DNA of 59,474 bases from Devosia sp. Root685 (GTDB lineage Bacteria; Pseudomonadota; Alphaproteobacteria; Rhizobiales; Devosiaceae), in the NCBI RefSeq assembly GCF_001427875.1, contig NZ_LMHK01000004.1, forward strand, positions 1 to 59,474. Reading direction: 5' to 3'. The stretch's first letter is position 1. Each line of letters begins with the position of its first letter. Below, one piece after another: positions 1 through 10,960 of this stretch. The position numbers were made by a program, and so were the translations under genes. The notes beneath the pieces were generated by a model that was given only the letters and a program-made list of their open reading frames with translations, had not been told where the DNA came from and ran no database searches.

Positions 1-577
1 TCAGATTGTAACACCAACAGTGGGAACAACTCTAAGTCATTCGCGTCGTCAGCGCCGCGGTATCTATGTCAGTCAAACCAACCTGTCAACCGCTTTTTTC
101 AGAATTCCGGTAGAACCGAATTTCCTGGTCGCTTCATTGTCGAATTTATCATTCGTTTTCAGCAACTTGCTTTCGTCTTTGGCGCTTTGCGGCGCCGCCG
201 TCTCCAGCGATGACCGGGTTATAGGGGCGACCCGTTTTGCTGTAAACCCCCTCCATGACAAAAACGACATTTTCCGATTTTTGCGTCCGCCCGATTGTGG
301 AAAACACGACTGGATCACCAGAGATTTCAGGCGCCTCCCGCCATTCGTGCATTTCATCAGATTTTTCAGGAGCTTCCTCCCTTTATAGAGGCAATCGCGA
401 CCGAGAATGCGCCGGGCGCCCAAAACTCCGCGCTTTCGCCGCATTTGCGGACAATATGACGGCCATTGAAATCATTGTCCGCTCTCCTTAGGCTGCGCCC
501 CACGCTATCTCTATAAGAAGAGGTCCGTCACATCGGGCCCCTGGAGGCAGACCTATTCAATATCAAAGGACGGCGCG
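1..577. other. Spacer at window edge, no convincing gene
   Basis: No coding region is supported here. Two overlapping leftward open frames exist (67 codons at 149-352 and 123 codons at 73-444), but neither has a recognisable domain or a convincing ribosome binding site, so I do not call them. The last 100 bases must carry the expression signals of the M23 peptidase gene. An AAAGGA-type ribosome binding site lies just upstream of its TTG start. Confidence 0.4.
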
Positions 578-2548
578 TTGAACGCTGCGCAACGAAATCG
601 CCACGCTTCCCTGCTGCGCGCCAGCGGCTTTGAAGATGGCCCGGCCCTGACAGTTCAGTCGACCGACGGTGAAATCCCGCAGGGTCGCGAGCTCAGCTTT
701 GCCTGGTTGAGCGGCACGGTGATGACCGGCCTAACCTCTGTCCTTCTTATGGGCGCGGCTCTCTATGTATCCTTTCAGGGGCAGGACACCTTTTCGACCG
801 CCTATAAAGCATTGCAGCTCGCCGCCCCGCGGCTTGAGCAGCCCTTTGCCACCGACATAACCGCAAAATCCTCGCGCATCCGTCCCGTCGCCGCGACCCG
901 CTCGGATCTCGAAACCATCGAAGCCTCCATTCGCCAGGTGGTCGATGGCCGCGAGATCCTGCGCAATCAGCCCTTTACCCGCCTCCGCGCGACGCTTGCG
1001 ACGACGGCCACCTCGCTTTCGGCCGACGCGCCCGCCTATGACCCGGTCGCCATTCTCAATGCGACGCAGCCATTGCAAGCCGTGTCGCTCGATCTCAATG
1101 CCGACGTCTATGGTACCGATGTCGATGGCGAAGTCGCGGTGCGCCAGGCCGACATGCCGGCAAGCTTCATTCCAGCGCGCGACATCAGCGATGAAGTGGC
1201 GGCCGATTTCGTCCGCGGCACGGCCGAAGCGACCTTTTATACCGAAGACGCGCCGCCGACCCTTGCCTATGCAGCGCTCGGGCCCAGCCTCGATGCCTTG
1301 GCCAAGGAAGGCACGGCCACCTCGCCCAATGGCATAGCCGAGAACGTCACCGTCGTTCCCAAGACGACGCTCGCCGCCAATAAGGGCCCCGGCCGCACCG
1401 AGCGCTTTCTCACCGTCCGCGAAATCGGCCCCCTGGCCGACACGCTGATCCGCAACGGCTTTACCCGCGCCCAGGTGTCGATGGTGGAAAACACCCTCGC
1501 CAACCTCATGCCAGCGGGTGGCCTGCCGGCGGGCATTCGCCTGCGCATTCTTTATGGTCCGCTGACCAGCGACAGCAACAGCCTCGTGCCCTATCGCATG
1601 TCGATCTATCGCCCCGAAGGCATGCAGGGCGATCCGCATATCGCCACCGTCGCCCTCAGCGACAATGGTCAATATGTCGTCGGCCTGCAGCCCGATTGGG
1701 TCGACTTCCCGAAAGAAGACATCGAGCAGATCAATGTGGGCAATCTTCCCACTGTTTATCGCTCGATCTGGGAAACCGGCCGCAAGCACGATCTCGACGA
1801 CGAGACCATCCAGCGCATCGTCGGCATGTTCGCCTATGACGTGGATATGACCAAGCGCATCTCGGCCGGCGACACCATCGAAATCCTGGAGACCCAGGAT
1901 ACGCCCGAGGCCAAGCCCGAGCTGCTCTATGTCTCGCTCAATCTCTCGGGCACCAAGCGCCAGCTCTATCGCTTCGCCACTCAGGACGGCAGCGTGGATT
2001 TCTATGATCCGGACGGGGAAACCGGCAAGCGCTTCCTCAATCGCCGCCCGCTCGAAGGCGGCGGCACCCTGCGCTCGCGCTTCGGCTATCGCATCCACCC
2101 CATTTTCCACACGCGCAAGCTCCATACCGGCGTCGATCTCGCCGCCCCCAGCGGCACGCCGATCTATGCGGCCGGCGACGGCACCATCCAGTATTATCGC
2201 TGGCAGTCGGGCTACGGGAACAAGATCGAAATCCAGCACGTCAACGGCTATGAAACCGCTTATGGCCACCTCTCGCGCTATGTCGATGGGCTCGGCGTCG
2301 GCTCAAAAGTCCGCCAGGGCCAGCTGATCGGCTATGTCGGCTCGACCGGCCAATCGACCGGCCCGCACCTCCATTTCGAAATCCTGATCAACGGCAATCT
2401 CGTCGATCCCCTCAGCGTCAAACTGCCCAAGGACAATGTGCTGGCGCCGCAATATCGCGATGCCTTCAAGCAGGCCATGACCCAGATCGACGACCTGCTT
2501 GCCCGCGAAGGCGCCCCAACCCAGGTCGCCTCCGCGAAAACGCCGTAA
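578..2548 (+). CDS. M23 family metallopeptidase, membrane-anchored
   Basis: A 656-residue zinc endopeptidase of the M23 (LytM/lysostaphin) family, predicted to cut or regulate cutting of peptidoglycan cross-links in the periplasm. One membrane segment (about residues 42-66) follows a short cytoplasmic N-terminus. A long middle region holds an OapA/LysM-like part near residues 280-330. The C-terminal M23 domain keeps the metal-binding set: His516 and Asp520 in HTGVD, and His597-Leu-His599 in HLH. The start is TTG at 578, chosen because an AAAGGA ribosome binding site sits 7 bases upstream and the frame has no better start before the membrane segment. The gene is followed at once by a convergent VOC gene. 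All metal ligands are present, so it is probably an active enzyme rather than an EnvC-like activator. Its substrate cannot be told from sequence. Confidence 0.9.
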   Translation: MNAAQRNRHASLLRASGFEDGPALTVQSTDGEIPQGRELSFAWLSGTVMTGLTSVLLMGAALYVSFQGQDTFSTAYKALQLAAPRLEQPFATDITAKSSRIRPVAATRSDLETIEASIRQVVDGREILRNQPFTRLRATLATTATSLSADAPAYDPVAILNATQPLQAVSLDLNADVYGTDVDGEVAVRQADMPASFIPARDISDEVAADFVRGTAEATFYTEDAPPTLAYAALGPSLDALAKEGTATSPNGIAENVTVVPKTTLAANKGPGRTERFLTVREIGPLADTLIRNGFTRAQVSMVENTLANLMPAGGLPAGIRLRILYGPLTSDSNSLVPYRMSIYRPEGMQGDPHIATVALSDNGQYVVGLQPDWVDFPKEDIEQINVGNLPTVYRSIWETGRKHDLDDETIQRIVGMFAYDVDMTKRISAGDTIEILETQDTPEAKPELLYVSLNLSGTKRQLYRFATQDGSVDFYDPDGETGKRFLNRRPLEGGGTLRSRFGYRIHPIFHTRKLHTGVDLAAPSGTPIYAAGDGTIQYYRWQSGYGNKIEIQHVNGYETAYGHLSRYVDGLGVGSKVRQGQLIGYVGSTGQSTGPHLHFEILINGNLVDPLSVKLPKDNVLAPQYRDAFKQAMTQIDDLLAREGAPTQVASAKTP

Positions 2549-2552
2549 AACC

Positions 2553-2894
2553 CTATTCCGCGCGCGACACCCAGACGGCAAGCTCATTGCCGCCGGGTTC
2601 GCGGAAATGAAAGCGGCGCCCGCCGGGAAAATCGAACTGTGCACGCGTGATGACGCCGCCGGCCGCGATCACCCGCTTTTCGGCATTATCGAGATCGTCC
2701 GTCCGCACGATCGCCATGGTCGCCGCCACGCGGCCTTCCGCCTGATCGACGCCACCGTCAATGCCCGCATTTTCGAGCCCATCATAATCGGGCCCATAGC
2801 CGGTCATCCCCCACCCAAAAGCCGCCGTGAAGAACGCGCTGCTCTTTTCCCGATCCGTCGAGGGAAACTCGATATAGTCGATCTTCTCAGCCAT
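2553..2894 (-). CDS. VOC family (glyoxalase/bleomycin-resistance-like) protein
   Basis: A 113-residue single-domain protein of the vicinal oxygen chelate superfamily. It opens with the typical MAEKIDYIEFPSTD strand, has the helix SSAFFTAAFGWGM, and closes with FREPGGNELAVWV, where the Glu is a usual metal ligand position. The frame is open upstream of this point, but the ATG at 2894 has a strong AAGGAG ribosome binding site 6 bases away, so I start there. Such small proteins act as dioxygenases, lyases or binding proteins, and the substrate is unknown. It lies tail to tail with the M23 peptidase gene with only 4 bases between stop codons. Confidence 0.85.
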   Translation of the reverse strand: MAEKIDYIEFPSTDREKSSAFFTAAFGWGMTGYGPDYDGLENAGIDGGVDQAEGRVAATMAIVRTDDLDNAEKRVIAAGGVITRAQFDFPGGRRFHFREPGGNELAVWVSRAE

Positions 2895-3000
2895 TCTTTC
2901 ACTCCTTATGTTCGCTTTTTGTTCTAGTTTAGAATCGGCGAGTAGGCAAGGAGCATTCAGAGAGGGCCTTAACTCACTGGCCTCAACCCACACTCGATTG

Positions 3001-3070
3001 TCACCCCGGCGAAGGCCGGGGCCCAACCTGAGATCTCAGACAAGACCCCGGCTCAAGGCCGGGATGACAG
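3001..3070. repeat. GC-rich palindromic dispersed repeat
   Basis: Three nested palindromes lie side by side: CCCCGGC-GAAG-GCCGGGG at 3004-3021, the perfect TGAGATCTCA at 3029-3038, and a CCCCGGC/GCCGGG pair at 3046-3063. The ends read TCACCCC and GGGATGACA, so the element has near-inverted ends. This composition matches the short intergenic mosaic repeats common in alphaproteobacterial chromosomes. It separates the VOC gene from the clpB terminator and codes for nothing. Confidence 0.7.
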
Positions 3071-3090
3071 AAGGTGGATGACCAAATAGC

Positions 3091-3118
3091 AAAAGGGGCC
3101 GGTCAAACGACCAGCCCC
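3091..3118 (-). terminator. Rho-independent terminator of clpB
   Basis: A 10-bp stem (GGGGCCGGTC with GACCAGCCCC, one mismatch) with a 4-base loop. Read on the minus strand it is followed by TTTT. It begins 25 bases after the clpB stop. Confidence 0.75.
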
Positions 3119-3142
3119 TCTCTTATTCACTCTGCGCTCCCG

Positions 3143-5758
<2,616 letters not shown>

Positions 5759-6241
5759 TCAACTCTCCTTATCTCGCTCGCCACCCAGCCCTCTTGAGGC
5801 ACCGGCATGACGACGGAAGCGTCGGTGATGAAACGCCCGGCAACCCGGCACGCTCCAGCATCAAGAAGATATATGGGAAGGCTTTCAGGAGGAGCAATGC
5901 CGTGCCACGACGAAATCGGCTACGCGCCCAAGCTGGTTGCATCCAAAAAAGTGCCGAGCGAATGAACTGCGGACGATGTCGCAGGGAGAATGAAGGTGGC
6001 CGCATTTATAACGCATGCGCTTCGACAGCGCAGTGCATGGGTCGGGTGGGGCCTCAACCAAAAATTCACCACAAGGCAAAAGTCGGCCGCTTGTATTAAC
6101 CAGTGTCATTTTCAGGATAGGCGACGTCGGTTAACGTCTCCTTGCGGGTAACTGCTGGCGCTTGTTGGTCAATTCAGATTGCTGAAGGTCAGCGGTTACT
6201 GTCGGACCTCAACGAGGCCAGTCGCCAGCCAGAGAGTTGAT
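5759..6241. other. Divergent spacer between clpB and the autotransporter gene
   Basis: About 480 bases that must hold both promoters. I tested the clpB side for an RpoH-type promoter and found only weak partial matches. A rightward open frame of about 100 codons (5794-6099) lacks a recognisable domain and is not called. I see no repeat or RNA gene here. Confidence 0.4.
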
Positions 6242-8632
6242 ATGACCAATTTTACTGGTGCCCCCCATCGGCGCCCAATCGATTCTGCATCGCGACCCTT
6301 CCAAGATTTCCGACATTGTGTTTCCAAGGCCCGGGCCCGCACAATTCTTGCGGGATTGTCGGTTACTATGCTCGCGCTGCTGGCCAGTGAAACAGCCACC
6401 GCCCAGACCTGGACTGGAAACGTCAGCAACGACTGGACCGACCCCGCTAACTGGAACACTAGCGTTCCAACCGGCCTGATAGGCGTGACTATCAGCACGT
6501 CGGCTTCCAACCCAACCGTGCTTGGCGTGAGCGCTCCGGCAACCGGCTTCGCGAATGGCATGCTGTTCGGGGGCGTCACGAGTTCGCTGACGGTTCAGAA
6601 TGGCAGCACCCTGACCAGTGGCGCCATTGTCGCTATTGGTTCATCCCCGGGAGGCGTCAATTCCGTCACGATCACCGGCGCCGGGTCACGTTGGAGCGTT
6701 GGCGGAACGCTGAGGGTGGGCGGCAGCGGCGCGGGAACCCTGAACATAAAAAATGGGGGCCTTGTTACTGCCCTGAATGGCACTCAGCTGGGCTTTGGCG
6801 CAACTGGCTCGGGAACGCTGAACGTGAATAGCGGCGGCATTCTCGAAACGACCAATCTGACAAAGCTAGCAGGCAGCGCGCAGGTCAACTTCGACAACGG
6901 CACCTTGCGCGCACTGGTAAGCAATCCTGCCTTCATCAACACCCTCACCGTCTCCGAACTCACAATCGCTGCCGGGGGGCTGACCGTCGACACGAATGGC
7001 TTTGATATCGGGTCGCCGGGCTTCAGCGGAATTGGGGGCCTGACGACGACGGGCACGGGTAGCCTGACGCTGAACGCTGTCAGCACCTATAGCGGCGACA
7101 CCCTAATTGGCAGCGGCAGCACGCTGGCCCTGACCGGCATCGGCGCGCTGGCGTCCAACCGGATCGTTGCCGATGGGACTTTCGATATTTCGGCCATTGC
7201 CGCAGCCGGTATAACGATTCCTCAGCTGGCCGGCAGTGGCACGGTGGTGCTGGGAACGAAGTCGCTGGCCGCGACGGAAATCTCACCCGGCGGCAATGCA
7301 ATTGGTACCCTCACCATCGATGGTGACTATGCCGGTAGCGGCACGCTGCTTCAAATCCAGGCCGTGCTCGGCGACGACAATTCAGCAACGGACCGCCTCG
7401 TCGTCACCGGCAATAGCAGTGGCGCGACGACTGTCGCGGTGACCAATGTTGGCGGTCTTGGCGGTGTCACGGTCAATGGTATCAAGGTGGTGGATGTGGG
7501 AGGGATCTCGGCCGGAACCTTCTCCCTGCGAGGCAACATGCTTGTAAACGGCCAGCAGGCGGTCGTCGGCGGCGCCTATCTTTATGGCCTCTATCAGGGC
7601 ACGCCCACCGCCGCAGACGGCGACTGGTATCTGCGCAACCTCACCAATCCTTCCGACCCGGATGCGCCGTTGTTCCAGCCGGCCGCGCCGGTGATTGAAT
7701 CCTATGTCGCATCGGCGTTGCAAGCTTTCAACAAGACGGAAAGCCTGCAGCAGCGCCTCGGCAGCCGCTCGTGGTCCGATGGCGGCGGCCAGGGTGTCGG
7801 GGTCTGGGGTCGCATCAACGCGGACCATGCCACCATCGCGTCTGACGGATCGACGACTGGCGCGAGCCATCAGGTCGGAACCGCTCGGCTGCAAGCCGGC
7901 CTCGACGGCGTGGTCAATAGCAGCGCTAAGGGCACCATTATTGGCGGTTTCGACATGCAGATCGGCACTGTGTCGGCCGATGTCCAATCCGGCTCCGGCA
8001 CCGGCAAGGTCAGCAGCACGGCCTACGGCCTAGGCACCGGCTTGACCTGGTATGGCAGCGACGGCTTCTATGTCGATACCCAGGGCAAGCTCGCCCTGTT
8101 CAATAGCAGCCTGAGCTCGGATACGCTGGGAACAACGATTGTTTCGGGCAATCCCGGTCTTGGATATGCTTTAAGCCTCGAGGTCGGACAGCAGGTTGTT
8201 CTCGGCAGCAACTGGTCAGTGACTCCGCAGGCTCAGCTATCCTATTCCCATGTTGGATTCGACGATTTCGTCGATCCCTTCGGTTCGAGCGTTAGGCTCG
8301 ATCGCGGCGACAGCGTTGTCGGGCGCCTCGGTATCTCTGCCGACTATGAGGCCGAGTGGCAGGACCCCAATGGCGGGACCGGCCGTGCCCGCCTTCACGG
8401 TTTAGCCAATGTCAATTACGAGCTCCTCGATGGCACCACGACCACTATCGGCGCCAGCACTGTCCATAGCAGGAAGGATCCGCTTTGGGGTGGAATTGGC
8501 CTTGGGGGCTCGCTCCACTGGGCCGAGCAACGGTTGTCGATGTTTGGCGAGGTTGGACTAAGCACCAGCCTCAACAATATCGGCAAGAGCTATGGTCTGG
8601 GCGTGACCGCCGGCCTCAAGGGCAAGTTCTAG
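6242..8632 (+). CDS. Autotransporter outer-membrane beta-barrel protein (type V secretion)
   Basis: A 796-residue autotransporter. The first 53 or so residues form an extended signal region that ends in a hydrophobic stretch and ...TATAQ before TWTGN. The passenger (about residues 60-470) is rich in Gly, Ser, Thr and Asn with repeated beta-helix strands of the type GTLNIKNGG and GTLNVNSGG. The last 270 residues form a translocator barrel with alternating strands and a terminal Phe (GLKGKF), the usual outer-membrane insertion signal. The frame is open to a TTG at 6179, but I prefer the ATG at 6242, which has AGAGAG upstream and gives the better signal peptide. No protease or adhesin motif is visible in the passenger, so the surface role (adhesion, aggregation) is inference. 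It interrupts the usual neighbourhood between clpB and the prfA-prmC-DUF4167 run. Confidence 0.88.
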   Translation: MTNFTGAPHRRPIDSASRPFQDFRHCVSKARARTILAGLSVTMLALLASETATAQTWTGNVSNDWTDPANWNTSVPTGLIGVTISTSASNPTVLGVSAPATGFANGMLFGGVTSSLTVQNGSTLTSGAIVAIGSSPGGVNSVTITGAGSRWSVGGTLRVGGSGAGTLNIKNGGLVTALNGTQLGFGATGSGTLNVNSGGILETTNLTKLAGSAQVNFDNGTLRALVSNPAFINTLTVSELTIAAGGLTVDTNGFDIGSPGFSGIGGLTTTGTGSLTLNAVSTYSGDTLIGSGSTLALTGIGALASNRIVADGTFDISAIAAAGITIPQLAGSGTVVLGTKSLAATEISPGGNAIGTLTIDGDYAGSGTLLQIQAVLGDDNSATDRLVVTGNSSGATTVAVTNVGGLGGVTVNGIKVVDVGGISAGTFSLRGNMLVNGQQAVVGGAYLYGLYQGTPTAADGDWYLRNLTNPSDPDAPLFQPAAPVIESYVASALQAFNKTESLQQRLGSRSWSDGGGQGVGVWGRINADHATIASDGSTTGASHQVGTARLQAGLDGVVNSSAKGTIIGGFDMQIGTVSADVQSGSGTGKVSSTAYGLGTGLTWYGSDGFYVDTQGKLALFNSSLSSDTLGTTIVSGNPGLGYALSLEVGQQVVLGSNWSVTPQAQLSYSHVGFDDFVDPFGSSVRLDRGDSVVGRLGISADYEAEWQDPNGGTGRARLHGLANVNYELLDGTTTTIGASTVHSRKDPLWGGIGLGGSLHWAEQRLSMFGEVGLSTSLNNIGKSYGLGVTAGLKGKF

Positions 8633-8693
8633 ATCTGCAAGACGATCTCGTTGGCGCGTCTGGCCGCCGTTTCGGCCGCGCAGACCAACGTGA

Positions 8694-8740
8694 TCTAGAG
8701 CATGCCTCCGGAAAGTGGTCACCGGTTTCGGGATAGAGAC
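8694..8740. repeat. Partial rhizobial intergenic repeat
   Basis: The string TAGAGCATG, then CCGGAAAGTGG, then ACCGGTTTCGGGAT resembles one half of the AGAGCATG...CGAAAAGTGG...CCGGTTTTCGG element seen widely between genes in Rhizobiales. The returning arm (CATGCTC) is missing, so this is a truncated or decayed copy. Identification is from memory of the consensus, not a search. Confidence 0.5.
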
Positions 8741-8923
8741 TTTAAGCCGGCAAGAGCCAGTCTTGCGGGCAGAATCGAGCGCTCGCAAAGCAAGGCGCCG
8801 GCATCGGGGTTGAAAACGGCTTGAGGCGAAAAGTGTTCGCTGAAACAGGCGCAAACTTGAAGCCTAAGCTCCAAGCCGGGCCACAAAAGAGTCGCGACGG
8901 GGCTCACCCCTGTCCGCCCAAAA

Positions 8924-8954
8924 ATACAAAAAAGGCCGGGCAATCCGCCCGGCC
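8924..8954 (-). terminator. Rho-independent terminator of the DUF4167 gene
   Basis: Perfect 8-bp stem GGCCGGGC/GCCCGGCC with loop AATCC at 8934-8954. On the minus strand it is followed by a long T-rich tract (complement of 8920-8933). It begins 18 bases beyond the DUF4167 stop and could also stop leftover rightward transcripts. Confidence 0.8.
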
Positions 8955-8972
8955 TTCTTTTGCATAAAAATC

Positions 8973-9668
8973 TTATTCGGCTGCTGGCGCCGTGCCCGCT
9001 GTCAGAAAGGCGGGCAATTCGCCGACGTCTGGCTGCTCGGCATTTGCCGGATCGACAGCGCCTTCTCCGCCAGCCGGACGGCGGCGGCGCGGGCGGCGTT
9101 CACGCGGCTTGCGGGCCGCCTGTTCTTCTTCCCCGGCGACGGCTTCTTCGGCGCCTTCGGCCGCTTCTGCCGCAGGCCGTTCGGCCACGGGACGCTCGGC
9201 CGGCGGGCGGCGCGACCGTTCGGGGCGCTCGGCCCTTTCGGGGCGTTCAGAGCGCTCGGGCTGGGCTGTGGCAGGGGCCGCCTGCGGCTGCTCTTCTTCC
9301 GCTTCGTGGCTCACCTGGGCCTGCACCGGCTGGGGCGAGGAGAAGCGCGAGTTCATTTCCGAGACATCGTCATCGAACTCGTTATCGTCCTGGCTCTGGC
9401 CATCGCGCACCCCGTTCAGGGCCTGCTGGGCCGAGGAAACGATGCGGAAATAGTGTTCTGCGTGCTGGAGATAGTTCTCCGCCATCACCGAATCGCCAGA
9501 CGACTGGGCATCGCGCGCCAGCTGCATGTATTTTTCGGCGACGTGAGCCGCATTGCCGCGGACCTTTACGTCCGGACCGTTGCTCTCATAATTACGCGAC
9601 AGCGGGTTAACATGCTTGCGGCCGCCATTGCGGTTACGCTGCCGGTTCTTGTTCTGGTTTGGTCTCAT
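8973..9668 (-). CDS. DUF4167 domain-containing protein
   Basis: A 231-residue basic-then-acidic protein. Residues 1-80 match the DUF4167 domain of alphaproteobacteria: an Asn/Arg-rich start (MRPNQNKNRQRNRNGGRK), then NPLSRNYESNGPDVKVRG and the helix AAHVAEKYMQLARDAQ, typical of the family. The rest is low complexity, with runs of Glu-Arg-Pro repeats and alanine- and glutamate-rich blocks, and is probably disordered. The N-terminal basic stretch suggests nucleic-acid or ribosome contact, but the function is not established. Its place downstream of prfA and prmC is conserved in the order, which hints at a role tied to translation; that is inference. Confidence 0.88.
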   Translation of the reverse strand: MRPNQNKNRQRNRNGGRKHVNPLSRNYESNGPDVKVRGNAAHVAEKYMQLARDAQSSGDSVMAENYLQHAEHYFRIVSSAQQALNGVRDGQSQDDNEFDDDVSEMNSRFSSPQPVQAQVSHEAEEEQPQAAPATAQPERSERPERAERPERSRRPPAERPVAERPAAEAAEGAEEAVAGEEEQAARKPRERRPRRRRPAGGEGAVDPANAEQPDVGELPAFLTAGTAPAAE

Positions 9669-10007
9669 CGGGTCGCTTTGTCTAACTCTAGATCGTTAAG
9701 CGTCACATCTGGGCGGACCGGACTTTTGGCCGGTCTGGCCCCACATCCCGCGAATGTCGCACTGGGATGGGGTATACTGGTTTCATGAAGACCGTATGCT
9801 TTCGTGCAGCGCCCTCGGAAAAATCCGCCCTTTTGATCCCGCTTGGTTCCAAAAGGAACAAGCACGGCCTTTGCCGCAAGATTTGGATATAGGGTGTGGT
9901 CGCTGCGGCGCCCATGATGCGCCATTGACAGCACGGTCAAGCTACAAGCTTTCGCCGATCTTGACCAGCACAAAGTATTCTATGCCTGGTTTCTGCGCTG
10001 CAACACG
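9669..10007. other. Spacer between prmC and the DUF4167 gene
   Basis: About 340 bases with no convincing gene. A GACCGG/CCGGTC inverted repeat at 9717-9736 may form a hairpin in the leader of the DUF4167 transcript. A rightward 35-codon frame starts at 9785 just after a TATACT box, but nothing else supports it. Confidence 0.35.
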
Positions 10008-10913
10008 CTAGATGTGGTGCGCCGAAACCACACGATCAAGACCCGCCAGGTCCTTTTCGACGCTAATTCGCTCAAACCCGGCCCCGGCAAAAAGCGCTGA
10101 AACCGCTGCGCCCTGATCATAGCCGATCTCGACCAGCACGGCTCCACCCGCCTTCAACCACCCAGCCGCCTCCGCCGCAATGATCCGATAGGGCCCCAAC
10201 CCATCCGGCCCCCCATCCAGCGCCAACCGCGGGTCAAAATTTTTCACCTCCGGCGACAAGGTCTCGACGATCTCTGACGAGATATAGGGCGGATTGGAGA
10301 GAATGAGATCAAATCCCTCTTCACCTCTCCCTTCGGGGGAGAGAGCCTGCCCCGGACGTGATCCGGGGTCGGCGCGCAGCTCACCGAATGCGCGATTACG
10401 AATTCGGTTGGGGTGACGGGGCCTTTCGGCAAGAGCCCCGAACCAATCGCCCTGCAAAAATTCCAGCCGACCACTCACCCCATTCCGCTCGGCATTGCGC
10501 CCGGCCATCTGCAGTGCCCGGGGATTGATATCGCTCGCCACCCCCGACGCATCTGGCCGATTGACCAAAACCGAAATCGGAATGCACCCCGACCCAGTTC
10601 CGAGATCAACAAACCGTCCGCCTACGGGCAGCGCCTTCAGTGCCAGATCGACCAGCAGTTCCGTATCGGGTCGCGGCTCGAGCGTCGCCTCGTTGAGCGC
10701 GAAGTCGAGCCCATAAAATTCCTTGTGGCCGACGATCCGCGCCACCGATTCACCGCTCAACCGCCTTTGCATCAGTTCGGTTACGGTAGATGTTAACAGG
10801 CTGCTAACCAACTCGCTCTCACGCACCGCCAATTGCAGCGTGTCAAAACCAAGCGCGTGGCCCACCAAAATCTTGGCGTCGAGCGTCGCCGTCGCAAAGC
10901 CGCGCTGGCTCAA
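10008..10913 (-). CDS. prmC: Release factor glutamine methyltransferase PrmC, with an in-frame insert
   Basis: PrmC (HemK) methylates the Gln of the GGQ motif in release factors RF1 and RF2. The N-terminal helical domain (about 1-70) is followed by a class I methyltransferase fold with the SAM motif DLGTGSGC (103-110) and the catalytic NPPY (207-210). The gene follows prfA, its substrate gene, by 47 bases. An oddity is residues 164-199, inserted between the strand ending GDWFGALAE and the strand FDLILSNPPY. This segment is Arg/Pro/Gly-rich and has no counterpart in the usual fold, where these two strands are joined by only a few residues. Its DNA (10317-10424) looks like an intergenic palindromic repeat. 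The frame stays open and the active site follows intact, so the protein may still work. Confidence 0.93.
   Translation of the reverse strand: MSQRGFATATLDAKILVGHALGFDTLQLAVRESELVSSLLTSTVTELMQRRLSGESVARIVGHKEFYGLDFALNEATLEPRPDTELLVDLALKALPVGGRFVDLGTGSGCIPISVLVNRPDASGVASDINPRALQMAGRNAERNGVSGRLEFLQGDWFGALAERPRHPNRIRNRAFGELRADPGSRPGQALSPEGRGEEGFDLILSNPPYISSEIVETLSPEVKNFDPRLALDGGPDGLGPYRIIAAEAAGWLKAGGAVLVEIGYDQGAAVSALFAGAGFERISVEKDLAGLDRVVSAHHI
10317..10424. repeat. Repeat-like palindromic segment inside prmC
   Basis: Within the prmC coding frame lie two hairpin-forming units typical of spacers: CTCTCCCTTCGGGGGAGAG at about 10325-10343 and CCCCGGACGTGATCCGGGG at about 10350-10368. Further right is TCACCGAAT (10381-10389) facing ATTCGGTTGGGGTGA (about 10402-10416). 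It is translated as about 36 extra residues. The exact borders are estimated by comparison with the normal PrmC fold, not by alignment. Confidence 0.6.
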
Positions 10914-10960
10914 TTGGTCCCGCCATCCCCGCCAAAGCGCTGAGACAGTGACCGCCTCGC

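Larger units (their letters stand above)
8633..8972. other. Spacer with repeat and terminator
   Basis: About 340 bases between two convergent genes. It holds a partial Rhizobiales-type intergenic repeat at 8694-8740 and a strong terminator at 8924-8954. I see nothing coding in it. Confidence 0.5.

Noticed and set aside
149..444. Leftward open frames of 67 and 123 codons before the M23 peptidase gene
   Set aside because: They overlap in different frames, have no domain I recognise and no convincing ribosome binding site.
731..2269. A 512-codon open frame antisense to the M23 peptidase gene
   Set aside because: Shadow of a GC-rich gene: its composition (Gly, Ala, Asp, Arg) is that of a reversed coding strand and the sense gene has intact catalytic motifs.
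5759..5960. Heat-shock (RpoH) promoter for clpB
   Set aside because: Only partial CTTGA and CCATAT-like strings were found and their spacing does not fit.
9785..9892. A 35-codon frame after a TATACT box
   Set aside because: No ribosome binding site, no domain and no conservation evidence available; chance is a sufficient explanation.
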